DNA of 64,000 bases from Okeania sp. SIO1I7 (GCA_010672585.1 JAAHGF010000020.1:89826-153825), one strand, 5' to 3'; shown: positions 25,657 through 35,656, numbered from the stretch's first letter. Numbers and translations are program-made. Notes: a model not told the origin generated them from the sequence alone.

Positions 25657-27060
25657 TTAACTCAACTGTGCTTCTGTCACCCAGGCAGCATGAAAACCAT
25701 AAGGAACTCGCTGCGGAATAATTACTCGCGCTACAGTTTCCCCACTCATATCTTGAGCATTCACTACCACCAACTCAGAAGTCTGAGTATTTTCATCATA
25801 AACATAAGTCACTAACCAACCATCATCTTCGTTACTAGCATTCAGTCGAGGAGCAAACACTGCCTCACCACTATAACACCCTTTACCAAACTCATGGGTT
25901 TCTGACTTCCCTGTATCCAAGTCATATTTAATCAGAGCATCAAACAGAGGAAAATTTCCTGGTGCCATTCTTGCTGAATAACCATACCGCGTCTTTCGTC
26001 CTAATAATTCTTCATTGACACGGGGAAACTCAGAAGCTACATCATCCAACTTTTCCTCCTTGACAGCTCCCGTTTTTAGGTTAAACCGCCAACGATGTAA
26101 ATAAGGAATATCACCATCAGGGAGGCGATCGCTATCATTAGTCACAAACACATTAGTAGAGTTCATCCGACAAGCAAGCAATACAACCTCATCTCCTTCC
26201 TCATAAGCATTGAGAGTATGCCAAACAAAACAAGCTGGAGTTTCAAACCAACGTACTTCGCCACTATCGCCATGTCGGGGAATAATTCCGAAGCGACTGG
26301 GTGTCTCTGACTCAAACATTAGTGGAAACTGACTTTTTTCTATTCTTTCTGGGCGAAAAGTCATCGGTAAATCGAAAAATATACTATAGTTTTCGGTAAT
26401 GGCAAAGTCGTGCATCATTACTCCCACTGGCAAATCTATAGGTATTGTGCGTAGTAACTCTCCACTTGCAGAAACAACGCCGTATTGTAAAAAGGGAGGT
26501 TGAGACATGGAGTACCCGAAAAACATCATTTCTCCTGTGACGACATCAACTTTAGGGTGCGCAGTAAAAGGAGATTCAAGCTTGCTGTTAAAAGTCTGTT
26601 TGCCAATGGTATCTAACTCAGGTAATTTAATATGGTAGGGTGCACCCCCACCACCTTCCCACAGAGCATAGAAATGACCAGCATGATAGACCAGAGCAGT
26701 GTTAGCTGTATTTGTATCTGTACCGTGGGGATTATCTGGTTGGGATGGCTCTAATAATCCTGGCCATACTGCTTTACCTTCCTGGTTTTCTACCTGGAAT
26801 TTGTTGGTGCGTACATAACGGTTGCAATAGGATGCTTTACCGTCTTTTATTCTTACTCCATGGAGCATTCCGTCGCCGTCAAACCAGTGATATTCACCGA
26901 TCGGTTTAAATTGTGGGTTGGGGCCATTACGCACAAACATTCCTGAGAGATCGGGAGGTAGTTCCCCGATAACTTTGAGGTTTTCGGCGGTTATTTCTTC
27001 TGTAACGGGGGCGAAATTATTGGTTAAGAAAGGATTAAGGGTAGGAGTTGTTGCAGTCAT
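25657..27060 (-). CDS. carotenoid oxygenase (RPE65 family)
   Basis: A 467-residue carotenoid cleavage dioxygenase. The start FVRNGPNPQF and HWFDGDGMLHGV is the family signature. Four iron-binding His lie in TAHPKVD, MMHDFAIT, FVWHTLNAY and YGFHAAWV, all present. The enzyme uses non-haem iron and O2 to split carotenoids or apocarotenoids, giving retinal or related aldehydes. Full length, with no signal peptide. It is monocistronic with ATG at 27060. Confidence 0.95.
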   Translation of the reverse strand: MTATTPTLNPFLTNNFAPVTEEITAENLKVIGELPPDLSGMFVRNGPNPQFKPIGEYHWFDGDGMLHGVRIKDGKASYCNRYVRTNKFQVENQEGKAVWPGLLEPSQPDNPHGTDTNTANTALVYHAGHFYALWEGGGGAPYHIKLPELDTIGKQTFNSKLESPFTAHPKVDVVTGEMMFFGYSMSQPPFLQYGVVSASGELLRTIPIDLPVGVMMHDFAITENYSIFFDLPMTFRPERIEKSQFPLMFESETPSRFGIIPRHGDSGEVRWFETPACFVWHTLNAYEEGDEVVLLACRMNSTNVFVTNDSDRLPDGDIPYLHRWRFNLKTGAVKEEKLDDVASEFPRVNEELLGRKTRYGYSARMAPGNFPLFDALIKYDLDTGKSETHEFGKGCYSGEAVFAPRLNASNEDDGWLVTYVYDENTQTSELVVVNAQDMSGETVARVIIPQRVPYGFHAAWVTEAQLS

Positions 27061-27199
27061 AAATTTTTGATATTGGGAATTCTTAAGTTATTTTATAACA
27101 ATTAGAGAAAATTGGTTATAATTTGTTGAGTTGTTGGTAGGTTTCAGAAGTCAGGAGAGAATATTTTTTTCAATTTTGTATCTTTGACCAGATAACAAA

Positions 27200-27970
27200 T
27201 CAAATTTTTCCTATTACAGTATAAAAACGATTTCCTCTATTTGCCCTGTTAGAACCAATCTCTGACTTTGCGATTTTGAGCAAATCCCATCCTAAAAGTT
27301 CCGCAGATTTTCTATGGTTTTGATGATAATTAAAGACATTAATATAAGGTGGTGAAGTAACAAAAAAGTCTATTTTATTATCTGAAATAGGGAGTAATCT
27401 TGCGTCAGATAAATAAGCTGTTATCTTTTTGTTTGAGTTAGGTAAACTTTCAATCAGTTTTACTAATTCATAAAATTTGCTTTGAATCAACTCATTAGTA
27501 ATGTTAGATTTTGCTCCATCAATTAAAATTATCAATATATCAAATATTGGCTTGGCATTTTCATCCATTTTATCCCTAATTTTTGAGACTTTTTCTTCTA
27601 AATATTCAACTTCTTTTTCATAGTCGAGTAATATTCTGATGGGAAACTCTTTGTCTAAATATTCTCTTACCTGACTTAAAATTTCTTTTTTATGAGGTTG
27701 ATTAATCAACTCATAAATTTTCCCAAAAATCCAAGCGACAGGATTAATATCACATCCATAAGCTTCTAGAGAAAAATATCCAGCTTCTAATAAAACAGTT
27801 CCACTACCAGCAAAGGGATCGAGAACAACTGAATTTGGTAAACAATAAACTTTGAGAATAGTCTCAACTAACTCTGGAGAAAACTGACCCCTTCAGGTAA
27901 ATAAATTACTTCTTTTTTTATTAGCAATATCTAGAAGTTTTTGGGAAATAGGTTGGTCAAATTCTTGCAA
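27200..27970 (-). pseudogene. decayed DNA (cytosine-N4 or adenine-N6) methylase, nonsense and 3' truncation
   Basis: The frame runs from about 27970 (QEFDQPISQKLLDIANKKRSNLFT), meets TGA at 27893-27895, and goes on RGQFSPELVETIL...VVLDPFAGSGTVLLEA (SAM motif), then FFVTSPPYINVFNYH (catalytic SPPY). In relatives the stop position is Trp (LF-W-RGQFSP), so TGG became TGA. At the other end the protein breaks off at NRFYTVIGKI, whereas the family carries another 100 or so residues. A 169-residue frame from 27709 is still open but lacks the SAM site. No restriction enzyme lies beside it. The gap 27971-28299 holds only A+T-rich upstream sequence. Confidence 0.8.
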
Positions 27971-28264
27971 CTATTACTATCCTCTTGATTAAATATTAGT
28001 AGTCAGGTTGGCAAATATTGAGTAATTTAGTTTTTCATTTTGCCAAAGGAAACAGACTCTGAGTCTACACTATTTCTTCTGTTCGATATCATTGTATCAT
28101 TTTTTATGATTATTCTCGCCTTTAAGCACGGTACACAACCTTAGCTTTAGCTACTGTCAGTAATTTTACTCGATTAACTTTGTTTTAGATAACCAGCAAA
28201 ATTTTTCATATTATGTATAATCTCTATTGTCAATCAGAAATAGAATGATTTAAACTATATTAGT

Positions 28265-28298
28265 GTACAAAAAAATCTCAAATAATCCAGGATTGTAC
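28265..28298 (+). promoter_or_regulatory. inverted repeat GTACAA-N22-TTGTAC upstream of the coiled-coil operon
   Basis: GTACAA (28265-28270) and TTGTAC (28293-28298) are inverted, the second ending 1 bp before the ATG at 28300. A TATAAT-like box lies near 28216. Possibly an operator for autoregulation; short enough to be chance. Confidence 0.3.
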
Positions 28299-28299
28299 G

Positions 28300-28911
28300 A
28301 TGGGAAAAAAATGTGAATCACTTAAAAAAAATACTGCTACTTCTGGCTACAAAAATTATAAAAGTGTTAATCAATTTCCTCTACATATCCAAAAGCTAAA
28401 ACGGAATGAGCTAGAAGCACAGTATCAAGAATTACGCCAGAATTATAAAAGTTTATTATTGAGTAGGTCGCAGTTAGTTAGAGGTAGAAAAGAAGAGAGA
28501 GAAAAATTTTTAAAGCTCAAAGATAACTTAAATAAATCTTTAAAAGTAATTGAGCAATATAAGTTAGAAAAGCAGAAATTAAGACAAGCATTATCCCATA
28601 GTGTTGAGACAAATACTAGATTACAACAAAAGGGAGATGAACTAACTAACCAAGTAGACAACTTAACAATTCAATTGCAGGCAACAAAGAAATTAATAAC
28701 TGATTTTGAATCTGTTTATGAAAATATTGAGAAAAACAAAAACGTCATGTCAGGATTGGATCATTTTAGAGCTATAATGAAAGCTGCTAACAGACTTTTA
28801 AATACTGATATTAAAGATTTAATACCTATGAAATCAGCACAACCAAATCTAGTAAGTTGGGAAGAAGAAAGTACAGCTAACATTGGTCGTCAACTACTAG
28901 AAAATAAATAG
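28300..28911 (+). CDS. coiled-coil protein of unknown function, first gene of a pair
   Basis: A 203-residue basic protein; I know no family. Residues about 30-150 are almost continuous coiled coil (LEAQYQELRQNYKSLLLSRS, then LEKQKLRQALSHSVETNTRL). The C-terminal 50 residues look globular (MSGLDHFRAIMKAANRLL). No signal or membrane segment. The second gene begins 9 bp after its stop and opens with a similar MGK, so the products probably interact. The gene pair shows no link to the neighbouring decayed methylase or ygfZ. Confidence 0.7.
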   Translation: MGKKCESLKKNTATSGYKNYKSVNQFPLHIQKLKRNELEAQYQELRQNYKSLLLSRSQLVRGRKEEREKFLKLKDNLNKSLKVIEQYKLEKQKLRQALSHSVETNTRLQQKGDELTNQVDNLTIQLQATKKLITDFESVYENIEKNKNVMSGLDHFRAIMKAANRLLNTDIKDLIPMKSAQPNLVSWEEESTANIGRQLLENK

Positions 28912-28920
28912 AAAAAGAAT

Positions 28921-29454
28921 ATGGGTAAACTAACAGAATCACTTCAAGAAACTACTCAGCAGCTTAAAAACATAAAAAAGGGTATTAACCAAATGCAATT
29001 ACTCGGTGATGAACTAACCGAAAATTCTTTTATGATTGCTGAAACTGCTCTGAAAGTTGGTTACAATTATGCTCAAAGTGAGATAGATTACACAACTACT
29101 AATTTAGTTGAATCTCAAGCTCAACTTCCATCTTTTAATGTTTTGGATCGGGAACTACTCAAAGAAGCAAATAATTGGACAGAAAAATCTTTAAAGGCAC
29201 GTTTCAAAAATTGTAATGCTGCATATAAACATCTCAAAGATGCTCATGGTATTAAACTTAGTAGTCGCAGTTGGAAACAAGTTGTTACAGCATTTAATAA
29301 TGGTGCTAATAAGAAAACAGAAACAGGAATAGAACCTGAAGAGCAAGACTTAAAACAACAAGTAAAATTTCTAGAGAAAAGAATTATAACTTTAGAAAAT
29401 CAACTTAAAGAACAAGGTCTGTTGATACAGCAATTAATAAGTCAGTTAAAGTAA
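28921..29454 (+). CDS. coiled-coil protein of unknown function, second gene of the pair
   Basis: A 177-residue protein. The N-terminal 40 residues form a helix (SLQETTQQLKNIKKGI). The central part about 75-120 (EANNWTEKSLKARFKNCNAAYKH...SRSWKQVVTAFNN) is compact and Trp-containing, suggesting a small helical DNA- or protein-binding domain. The last 35 residues are a leucine-rich coiled coil (LEKRIITLENQLKEQGLLIQ), fit for pairing with the upstream product. Function unknown. Confidence 0.7.
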   Translation: MGKLTESLQETTQQLKNIKKGINQMQLLGDELTENSFMIAETALKVGYNYAQSEIDYTTTNLVESQAQLPSFNVLDRELLKEANNWTEKSLKARFKNCNAAYKHLKDAHGIKLSSRSWKQVVTAFNNGANKKTETGIEPEEQDLKQQVKFLEKRIITLENQLKEQGLLIQQLISQLK

Positions 29455-29554
29455 TTTTTTAATAATTTCATCAAGCAAAAAACCAGGAATTAAGGGGAGA
29501 TTATTTTCACCCCACACTTCATTTATTCAGACAAAACTTACCACTAATAAAAAA

Positions 29555-30604
29555 CTAAATATCAAAATATTGATGAGTCAAAAAAGGCACTTCAACTACT
29601 TCCCCTTCCACATCTCCTACTTGTACTTTTAAACCCGCTCCCCCTGCTTTTGTTCTGATATAAACTAAACCAAAATAACCATCATTAGTTTCTGTAAAAC
29701 TTGTTAATTTCCCAATTTTTTCTTCCCCAACTTGTACGACATTTCCTAATTCTGCTTTCCCATTTAAACGCACTCCCCAAAGTCTTTGTTTTACACCTTT
29801 ATATGTATTTAAACGAGCAATAGTTTCTTGACCAATGTAACAACCTTTCTCAAAAGAAATAGTATTCCATAAACCTGCCTCCAGGGGGTTATAGTCATCT
29901 GTAAGTTCATAGTCTGGCGCGGGACGACCTTGCTCTATTCTCAGTTGTTGCCACAGGCGATCGCCCATAGGTACTACTCCTGCTTCTGTTAACATTTGCC
30001 AAACTTTAGCAGCATTGTTTACAGGAACTATCAAAGTGCATCCCTCTGTTGCCAACCCACTACCAACAGTAAAGCGAACTTCTACATCTTTGAGACTTAT
30101 TAACTGGTGACTACCGTGGGGTGTATCTGGAAGAGTTATCCCTGATAATTTGGCGATCAAGTTTTTGCTTTCTGGTCCAATGAGACTAAATATGGCGTAT
30201 TCGCTACTAATATCTTTCACTTCTACCTTATCCATCGGGAATAGATAACGGTCAAACCACTCTATTAAATGTTGACAACGGGTGGGGGAGACTAACAATA
30301 AAACAGCATCTTCTGTAACATAAGCTGTTACTAAGTCAATAGTCCGAGCAGTGGGGGTGACGAAAACTGTTTCACAACCTTCACCTGGTTTGAGAATATT
30401 GAAATTATTTGTACTTTGGTTGTGTAGAAACCTGAGACGGTCATCATCGGAAATGTGTATTAGTCCCCAATGAGAGCGATCGCATACAGCTACTCCCTGT
30501 TTTGTTGCTTCTATTGCTTGAGTATTATTACCAAAACTAACTGGAATTGAGTCTTGAAAAGTTGCACCATTAGATGTTTGAATATTCTGTAATTCTTGGT
30601 TCAT
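29555..30604 (-). CDS. ygfZ: YgfZ/GcvT-like folate-binding protein
   Basis: A 349-residue YgfZ homologue. The diagnostic motif KGCYIGQE is near residue 235 and contains the conserved Cys. The fold is that of the glycine-cleavage T-protein. YgfZ helps repair or assemble iron-sulfur enzymes such as MiaB using tetrahydrofolate. Full length, soluble, monocistronic, ATG at 30604. Confidence 0.92.
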   Translation of the reverse strand: MNQELQNIQTSNGATFQDSIPVSFGNNTQAIEATKQGVAVCDRSHWGLIHISDDDRLRFLHNQSTNNFNILKPGEGCETVFVTPTARTIDLVTAYVTEDAVLLLVSPTRCQHLIEWFDRYLFPMDKVEVKDISSEYAIFSLIGPESKNLIAKLSGITLPDTPHGSHQLISLKDVEVRFTVGSGLATEGCTLIVPVNNAAKVWQMLTEAGVVPMGDRLWQQLRIEQGRPAPDYELTDDYNPLEAGLWNTISFEKGCYIGQETIARLNTYKGVKQRLWGVRLNGKAELGNVVQVGEEKIGKLTSFTETNDGYFGLVYIRTKAGGAGLKVQVGDVEGEVVEVPFLTHQYFDI

Positions 30605-30796
30605 AATTATAATTTTTGCTGTTGATTTTTACCGAAAAATTGTGGTTTAAAGCCGACCCTTTTAAGGGGATAATAAGCGGTCGTTAGCGGAGCTTCCCGT
30701 AGGGTGGGATGGATGGGTTTCCTAACCATATCCAATCGACCAAGAGAAGAAAAAATTTCATTATTAGTCAATCCTATCCGTTTTCAAGGAGAGGTA

Positions 30797-31225
30797 ATTA
30801 TTAATTATTAATTATTAATTATTAATTATTAATTATGGAATTAATACACATCTGGTTAAAAAGATATAGACTTTTTGTAAAAGTAGGGAATAGGGAATAG
30901 GGAATAGGGAATAGGTAAGATATTTTTAGGAAAAAAACACGGAAAATGATTCTTTGAGTTATTACACTCTAGTTTATAGCAAATAAAGGTCTAGTTGATT
31001 TTCTGGAGATATCTAATACAAATAGTTATTTTGTTCTGAGAAAATGGGCGTTAGTGATTTGAGGTATGATATCTGTCCGGATCAGAGCGCGATAGAACTT
31101 CGTTCCGCTTACGCAACCAAAAAACTTTCTCCTTATACTCTTCTTTCTTCCCTCCTGAATCCTGAATCCTGAGTTCTGACTCCTAAGTAATTAAGATTAA
31201 TATCATACACTAATTCCGCAACGCC
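30797..31225. repeat. TTAATTA array, GGGAATA array and a MITE-like element with GGCGTT ends (copy 1)
   Basis: 30797-30835 is a run of ATTAATT heptamers and 30888-30915 a run of GGGAATA. 31047-31225 begins GGCGTTAGTGATTTGAGG-TATGATA and ends TATCATACACTAATT-CCGCAACGCC, inverted repeats of about 25 bp. A second copy lies at 59436-59615. The gap 30605-31236 has no gene. Confidence 0.85.
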
Positions 31226-31236
31226 AGAAAATCTAT

Positions 31237-31620
31237 CTATACTGTTGGTAAATCAGCCATCATATTCTCTACCACTTTCAGAGCTTTTTCGTCAAGATGC
31301 TCCCAATTAACATTTCCTTCATCGTTGAGTAAGCTAGTATCAACTTCAACTTCTACTGTTTGTTCAGCAGTATGAGTAGAATGATAATTACTAAAACAAA
31401 CTTGATAGCAAAGTTCCCAGATATCAATACTAACTTTTTGGTCTTTATATTCTAAATCTAATCTATACCCTGGAATTGGTGTTTCTACTTCTTGATAATC
31501 TCCTTGCCAAACAGAATTATCTAGTTTTTTGCGAATATGATCTAATAATCTGATGAAAGCAGGTTGCATTAGTAGTTCAGCTTGTCTCCAGGCAGTAATG
31601 TTATTAATTTTAGGCTTCAT
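31237..31620 (-). CDS. conserved cyanobacterial hypothetical protein
   Basis: A 127-residue soluble acidic protein (MKPKINNITAWRQAELLMQ..., GYRLDLEYKDQKVSI, EVEVDTSLLNDEGNVNWEHL). It has the look of a conserved cyanobacterial family, though I cannot name a domain. Its stop codon lies 12 bp from the end of the MITE at 31047-31225. The gene stands alone. Confidence 0.65.
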   Translation of the reverse strand: MKPKINNITAWRQAELLMQPAFIRLLDHIRKKLDNSVWQGDYQEVETPIPGYRLDLEYKDQKVSIDIWELCYQVCFSNYHSTHTAEQTVEVEVDTSLLNDEGNVNWEHLDEKALKVVENMMADLPTV

Positions 31621-31796
31621 TTAATTTCATTCAGAAACATTAGACTTCTTGCAGAAGTCAGGGAATAGGGAATAGGAAATAGGGAGATGAAATTGTTTAT
31701 TTCATATCTTGAATTGGTTTAATTAAAACTTTTGCAAGAGGTCTATTCATTAATATAATATTTATTGGGAATAATTATTCACATTTTGTCAATATC

Positions 31797-32005
31797 AGGA
31801 CTTACCCATGAGGTAGGAAAAACTAGGACTTGAGATTGCTTCCCTATGGGTCGCTTCGGACGGAAATAGGTTGAGGTGCGTAAATCCTAAATATTCTCAG
31901 GACTTACGCACCAGACTCTACATATAGCAAGGGTGAATACCATTCACCCTTACAAATGGTGCTTTAAAAGTCAATTTGCGTAAAAAGTCAATTTGCGTAA
32001 GTCCT
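31797..32005. repeat. AGGACTTACGC MITE-like elements, two in tandem
   Basis: 31797-31888 runs from AGGACTTACC to GTAAATCCT. 31899-32005 runs from AGGACTTACGCA to TGCGTAAGTCCT and encloses the hairpin AGGGTGAATACCATTCACCC. Further copies lie at 45016-45106 and 49876-49967, and single ends at 53853 and 61286. The rest of the gap 31621-32285 holds GGGAATA repeats and no gene. Confidence 0.85.
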
Positions 32006-32285
32006 ATATTCTATTATTGTTGACAACTAAGTGACATTAACCATTGTCAACTTTTGTCTTGCTTGAAAAGAAAAATGCCGAGTTGTTTGATGATACCAAT
32101 TCCCTAGAAGAAGGTAGTAGGTGATAGAAGGATGAAGGAGAAAGCAATCATATAAACTTTTCCATCAATACTATACTATCTCACTTTTGACTTTTTATTT
32201 TTGACTTTTGGCTTACTCAAACTGGGTACTCAATTATGTTATTCTTAATTATTAATTAACATTGAATTGCTAAAATTAAAGAGTA

Positions 32286-33293
32286 ATGGTTAAACAGCGC
32301 GTACTCTCTGGAGTTCAACCAACTGGAAACCTTCATATTGGAAATTATTTAGGTGCTATTCGCAACTGGGTGGAGGGTCAAAAAGAATATGATAATTTTT
32401 TCTGTGTAGTAGACTTACACGCTATTACAGTACCACACAATCCAGCCACACTAACTACAGATACTTACACTATTGCAGCCTTATATTTAGCTTGTGGTAT
32501 AGACCTGGATTATTCTACCATATTCGTACAATCTCACATTCCAGCTCATAGTGAATTGACATGGTTACTGAATTGTATTACTCCACTGAATTGGTTGACA
32601 GATATGATCCAATTTAAGGAGAAAGCAGTTAAGCAGGGAGAAAATGTTGGGACAGGTTTATTAGATTATCCAGTTTTGATGGCTGCAGATATTCTACTTT
32701 ATGATGCAGATAAAGTTCCTGTGGGAGAAGACCAAAAACAACATTTGGAGCTTACCCGCGATATTGCAGTTAGATTTAATCATCAGTTTGGTAAGGAAGA
32801 AAAGATACTAAAATTACCACAACCTTTGATTAGAAAAGAGGGTGCGCGGGTAATGAGTTTGGCAGATGGTACTAGCAAAATGTCTAAATCTGACCCTTCA
32901 GAATTGAGTAGAATTAGTTTATTAGACCCACCGGATGTAATTACAAAAAAAATTAAACGTTGCAAAACAGACCCAGTTAAGGGTTTAGAGTTTGATAATC
33001 CTGAACGACCTGAATGCAATAATTTATTAACCCTTTATAGATTATTTTCAGACAAAACAAAACAAGAAGTAGCAGTAGAATGTCAGGATATGGGATGGGG
33101 ACAATTTAAACCTTTATTAACTGAGGCAACTATTGAAGCTTTGAAACCAATTCAAACAAAATATAAGGAAGTAATGGACGATAAAGGTTATTTAGAATCT
33201 GTTTTATCCGAAGGTAGACAAAAAGCAGGAGGAGTTGCTAATCAAACTTTAGCAAGAGTTAAAGCAGCTTTAGGTTATTCTGTGCCAATTTAA
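32286..33293 (+). CDS. trpS: tryptophanyl-tRNA synthetase
   Basis: A 335-residue class I synthetase that charges tRNA-Trp. The HIGH motif reads HIGN at 17-20, after SGVQPTGNL, and KMSKS is at about 198-202. Full family length (about 335). ATG at 32286, no operon partner. Confidence 0.97.
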   Translation: MVKQRVLSGVQPTGNLHIGNYLGAIRNWVEGQKEYDNFFCVVDLHAITVPHNPATLTTDTYTIAALYLACGIDLDYSTIFVQSHIPAHSELTWLLNCITPLNWLTDMIQFKEKAVKQGENVGTGLLDYPVLMAADILLYDADKVPVGEDQKQHLELTRDIAVRFNHQFGKEEKILKLPQPLIRKEGARVMSLADGTSKMSKSDPSELSRISLLDPPDVITKKIKRCKTDPVKGLEFDNPERPECNNLLTLYRLFSDKTKQEVAVECQDMGWGQFKPLLTEATIEALKPIQTKYKEVMDDKGYLESVLSEGRQKAGGVANQTLARVKAALGYSVPI

Positions 33294-33721
33294 TAGAAAA
33301 TAGTTAGTAGTTAACTACTCAGATAAAGTTCAAATTAATAACTTATTTATTTTTCTCAATCACAATTATCCTCAACTGAAGTTACGTGGATTCACTTAAT
33401 TGAAAAAGTTATTTGAAAGTTGGATAATTATGTGTAAATTCAAAGTGAAATTATAATTTGTTTGGGAAGCACGCAAATTGACCTTTAAAGTAGAAAAAGT
33501 AGAATCTGTAGGGAGGAATAGAATTCGCACTAGCTATCTTTAGAGTCCCTGCGCAAGTCCTGTTGTTAACGATCAACAAAAATGATATTTGCTATTACCA
33601 TTGCATATTCTGAAATTTCCGTCGTTAATAAAAGTAAATAATAGTTAGTTAGATAAAGATTTTTCTTCTATCGAATAGTCTGAAAAAATTAACAACTTAA
33701 CCACAACTAAGTAATAAATAA
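33294..33721. other. gap without a gene
   Basis: A+T-rich. Near 33472-33560 it has a decayed AGGACTTACGC-type element (ACGCAAATTGACC and GCGCAAGTCCTG). Nothing else seen. Confidence 0.5.
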
Positions 33722-34606
33722 ATGAATAGATTTCGTAATGCAGTAAAATCGGGAGAATTTTTAGTAACTGCTGAAGTAGCACCACCAAAGGGAGCTGACC
33801 CCACTCACATGATCGAGATGGCCTCAACACTAAAAGGTCGGGTTCATGCTGTTAATGTCACAGATGGCAGTCGTGCTGTTTTGAGAATGTCTTCATTGGC
33901 AGCCTCAATTATCTTAAAAAATAATGGCATAGAGCCAATATGTCAAGTAGCTTGTCGCGATCGCAACCGTATTGGGTTACAAGCGGATCTAATGGGAGCT
34001 TCAGCATTAGGACTTAATAATATTTTAGCTCTTACTGGCGACCCTGTAAAGGCAGGCGATCATAAAGACGCTAGGAGTGTATTTGATATGGAGTCAGTAC
34101 GTTTATTACAAATGATTGCTAAATTAAACCAAGGGATAGATTGGAATGAGAAAGCTTTACCAGATGGAGCTACAGATTTATTTGTAGGTGCTGCGGTAGA
34201 CCCTCAGTCCCCTAGTTGGTCTGGATTAAAAAAACGATTTGAGCGGAAATTATTAGCAGGATGTCAATTTTTTCAAAGTCAATTAATTTCTGATTTTGAT
34301 AAGTTAGAAAAGTTTATGAATCAAATTGCAGTTGAGAGTAATAAGCCAATTTTAGCTGGAATATTTTTACTCAAATCTGCCAAAAATGCTGCTTTTATTA
34401 ATAAGTATGTGCCTGGAGTTGATATACCAGAACATATTATTAATCGTTTGGCAAAAGCTGAAAAACCTTTAGAGGAAGGAATTAAAATTGCTGCCGAACA
34501 AGTACAAATTGCTAGTAATATTTGTCACGGAGTTCATTTGATGGCAATTAAGCGAGAAGATTTAATTCCTAGAATATTAGATATGGCTGAGATTTCTCCT
34601 ATTTAA
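33722..34606 (+). CDS. metF: methylenetetrahydrofolate reductase family protein
   Basis: A 294-residue TIM-barrel flavoprotein of the MTHFR family (TAEVAPPKGADPTHMI, VNVTDGSRAVLRMSS, ILALTGDPVKAGDH). It reduces 5,10-methylene-THF to 5-methyl-THF for methionine synthesis. Family length is normal, and the conserved TGDP loop is intact. This subgroup occurs widely in cyanobacteria and clostridia; the electron donor may be ferredoxin or another partner rather than NADH. The stop is directly followed by a GAAGGAA array. Confidence 0.9.
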   Translation: MNRFRNAVKSGEFLVTAEVAPPKGADPTHMIEMASTLKGRVHAVNVTDGSRAVLRMSSLAASIILKNNGIEPICQVACRDRNRIGLQADLMGASALGLNNILALTGDPVKAGDHKDARSVFDMESVRLLQMIAKLNQGIDWNEKALPDGATDLFVGAAVDPQSPSWSGLKKRFERKLLAGCQFFQSQLISDFDKLEKFMNQIAVESNKPILAGIFLLKSAKNAAFINKYVPGVDIPEHIINRLAKAEKPLEEGIKIAAEQVQIASNICHGVHLMAIKREDLIPRILDMAEISPI

Positions 34607-35011
34607 GGAAGAAGGAAGAAGGAAGAAGGAAGAAGGAAGAAGGAAGAAGGAAGAAGGAAGAAGGAAGAAGGAGGAAGGAGGAAGGAAGGACTGAAAAATA
34701 TGGCGTTTTCATAGAAGAAGGAAGAAGGAAGGACTAAAAAATATGGTTTTGCCTGAGTTTTAAGCTTTTAATACAGTAGATTCCATCAAGGGTAAGGTAC
34801 ACTCATAGCGGGTAAGATGCCTGCACTTGTTTGTACCAGGTCTGTGGAAACAAAGCTACAAAATTCGCTATTGCCATAATACAGAGCTTTTCAAATTGAT
34901 GAGCCACATTGCCACAACAAAAATCGTGTAGGGGCGAAGGGCCCTTCGCCCCTACTGTGGTCTACCCAAATGAAAACCGCTGATAACTGATAACTGATAA
35001 CTGATAACTGA
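34607..35011. repeat. GAAGGAA heptamer array, 28-bp palindrome and TAACTGA array
   Basis: 34607-34685 and 34714-34732 are runs of GAAGGAA/GAAGAAG. 34928-34955 is the perfect palindrome GTAGGGGCGAAGGG/CCCTTCGCCCCTAC. 34980-35011 is (TGATAAC)n ending 3 bp from the next stop codon. No gene in this gap. Confidence 0.9.
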
Positions 35012-35013
35012 AT

Positions 35014-35421
35014 TCAACCCCTATGAAAAAACTGCTTTAATATTTCAGTAGGTTTTCTATCCCAAGTATCTATATGCTCATAAATTAATCCATCTTGATT
35101 CAATTTATAAGTCGAATAACCATTAAAAAAAATTCTGGCTTGCCAAGGAACTCTTAATACTCCACGCACAGTCCAATTTGCCAAAATGATATTTTCTTCT
35201 GTTTGCTGAACATCGTGTAAATCAAAATATAGTTCTGTGAAAAATAACCGACCATGAAAGCGCAAAGTCCAAAAAATAATTCGATAATTAAACTTCCACT
35301 TGAATGTATTAACTGGGTCTTTAAAAAAAATATCTTTAGTATAAATATTGTAGGAAATATCCTTTTCAAATAGAGTAGGTAAATCCAAATTTAGGGTATT
35401 AATAACTTGTTCAACTTTCAC
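35014..35421 (-). CDS. DUF2358 family protein
   Basis: A 135-residue NTF2-like protein of the DUF2358 family (DLPTLFEKDISYNIYTKDIFF-KDP start and the HIDTWDRKP end are typical). The family occurs in cyanobacteria and chloroplasts; function unknown. It has an SnoaL/NTF2-type cone fold by homology, soluble, without a signal peptide. The ATG is at 35421. Confidence 0.85.
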   Translation of the reverse strand: MKVEQVINTLNLDLPTLFEKDISYNIYTKDIFFKDPVNTFKWKFNYRIIFWTLRFHGRLFFTELYFDLHDVQQTEENIILANWTVRGVLRVPWQARIFFNGYSTYKLNQDGLIYEHIDTWDRKPTEILKQFFHRG

Positions 35422-35516
35422 TCTAATTTTCCTCAGAAAAAATTGACATATCTAGACTAGAGTTTACTTAAAAAATAGTCAGCGTAAGTTGAAATAGCAG
35501 TTTTATCTTTTCTTTT

Positions 35517-35656
35517 GCGGGTTCAATACCCCACCGTCCATTGGGATGCCTAAAATTTCTTAGGGTGATAAGACACGGAGTGGCCTATCGTTGACTATCC
35601 CCATGCAATTTTCCCTCCTGCCTTCTGCCTTCTGCCTTCTGCCTTCTTCCTTCTTC
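35517..35656. repeat. inverse copy of the 12283 repeat, then CTTCTGC heptamers
   Basis: 35517-35612 matches 12283-12400 in reverse (CGGTGGGGTATTGAACCC and GGGAAAATTGCATGGGGATA on the minus strand). 35615-35656 is a (GCCTTCT)n run that reaches the lpxD stop codon. Confidence 0.85.

Noticed and set aside
4621..27895. UGA read as Trp or programmed read-through
   Set aside because: The interrupting codons are TAA, TAG and TGA, and intact genes here end in all three; simple nonsense decay is enough.
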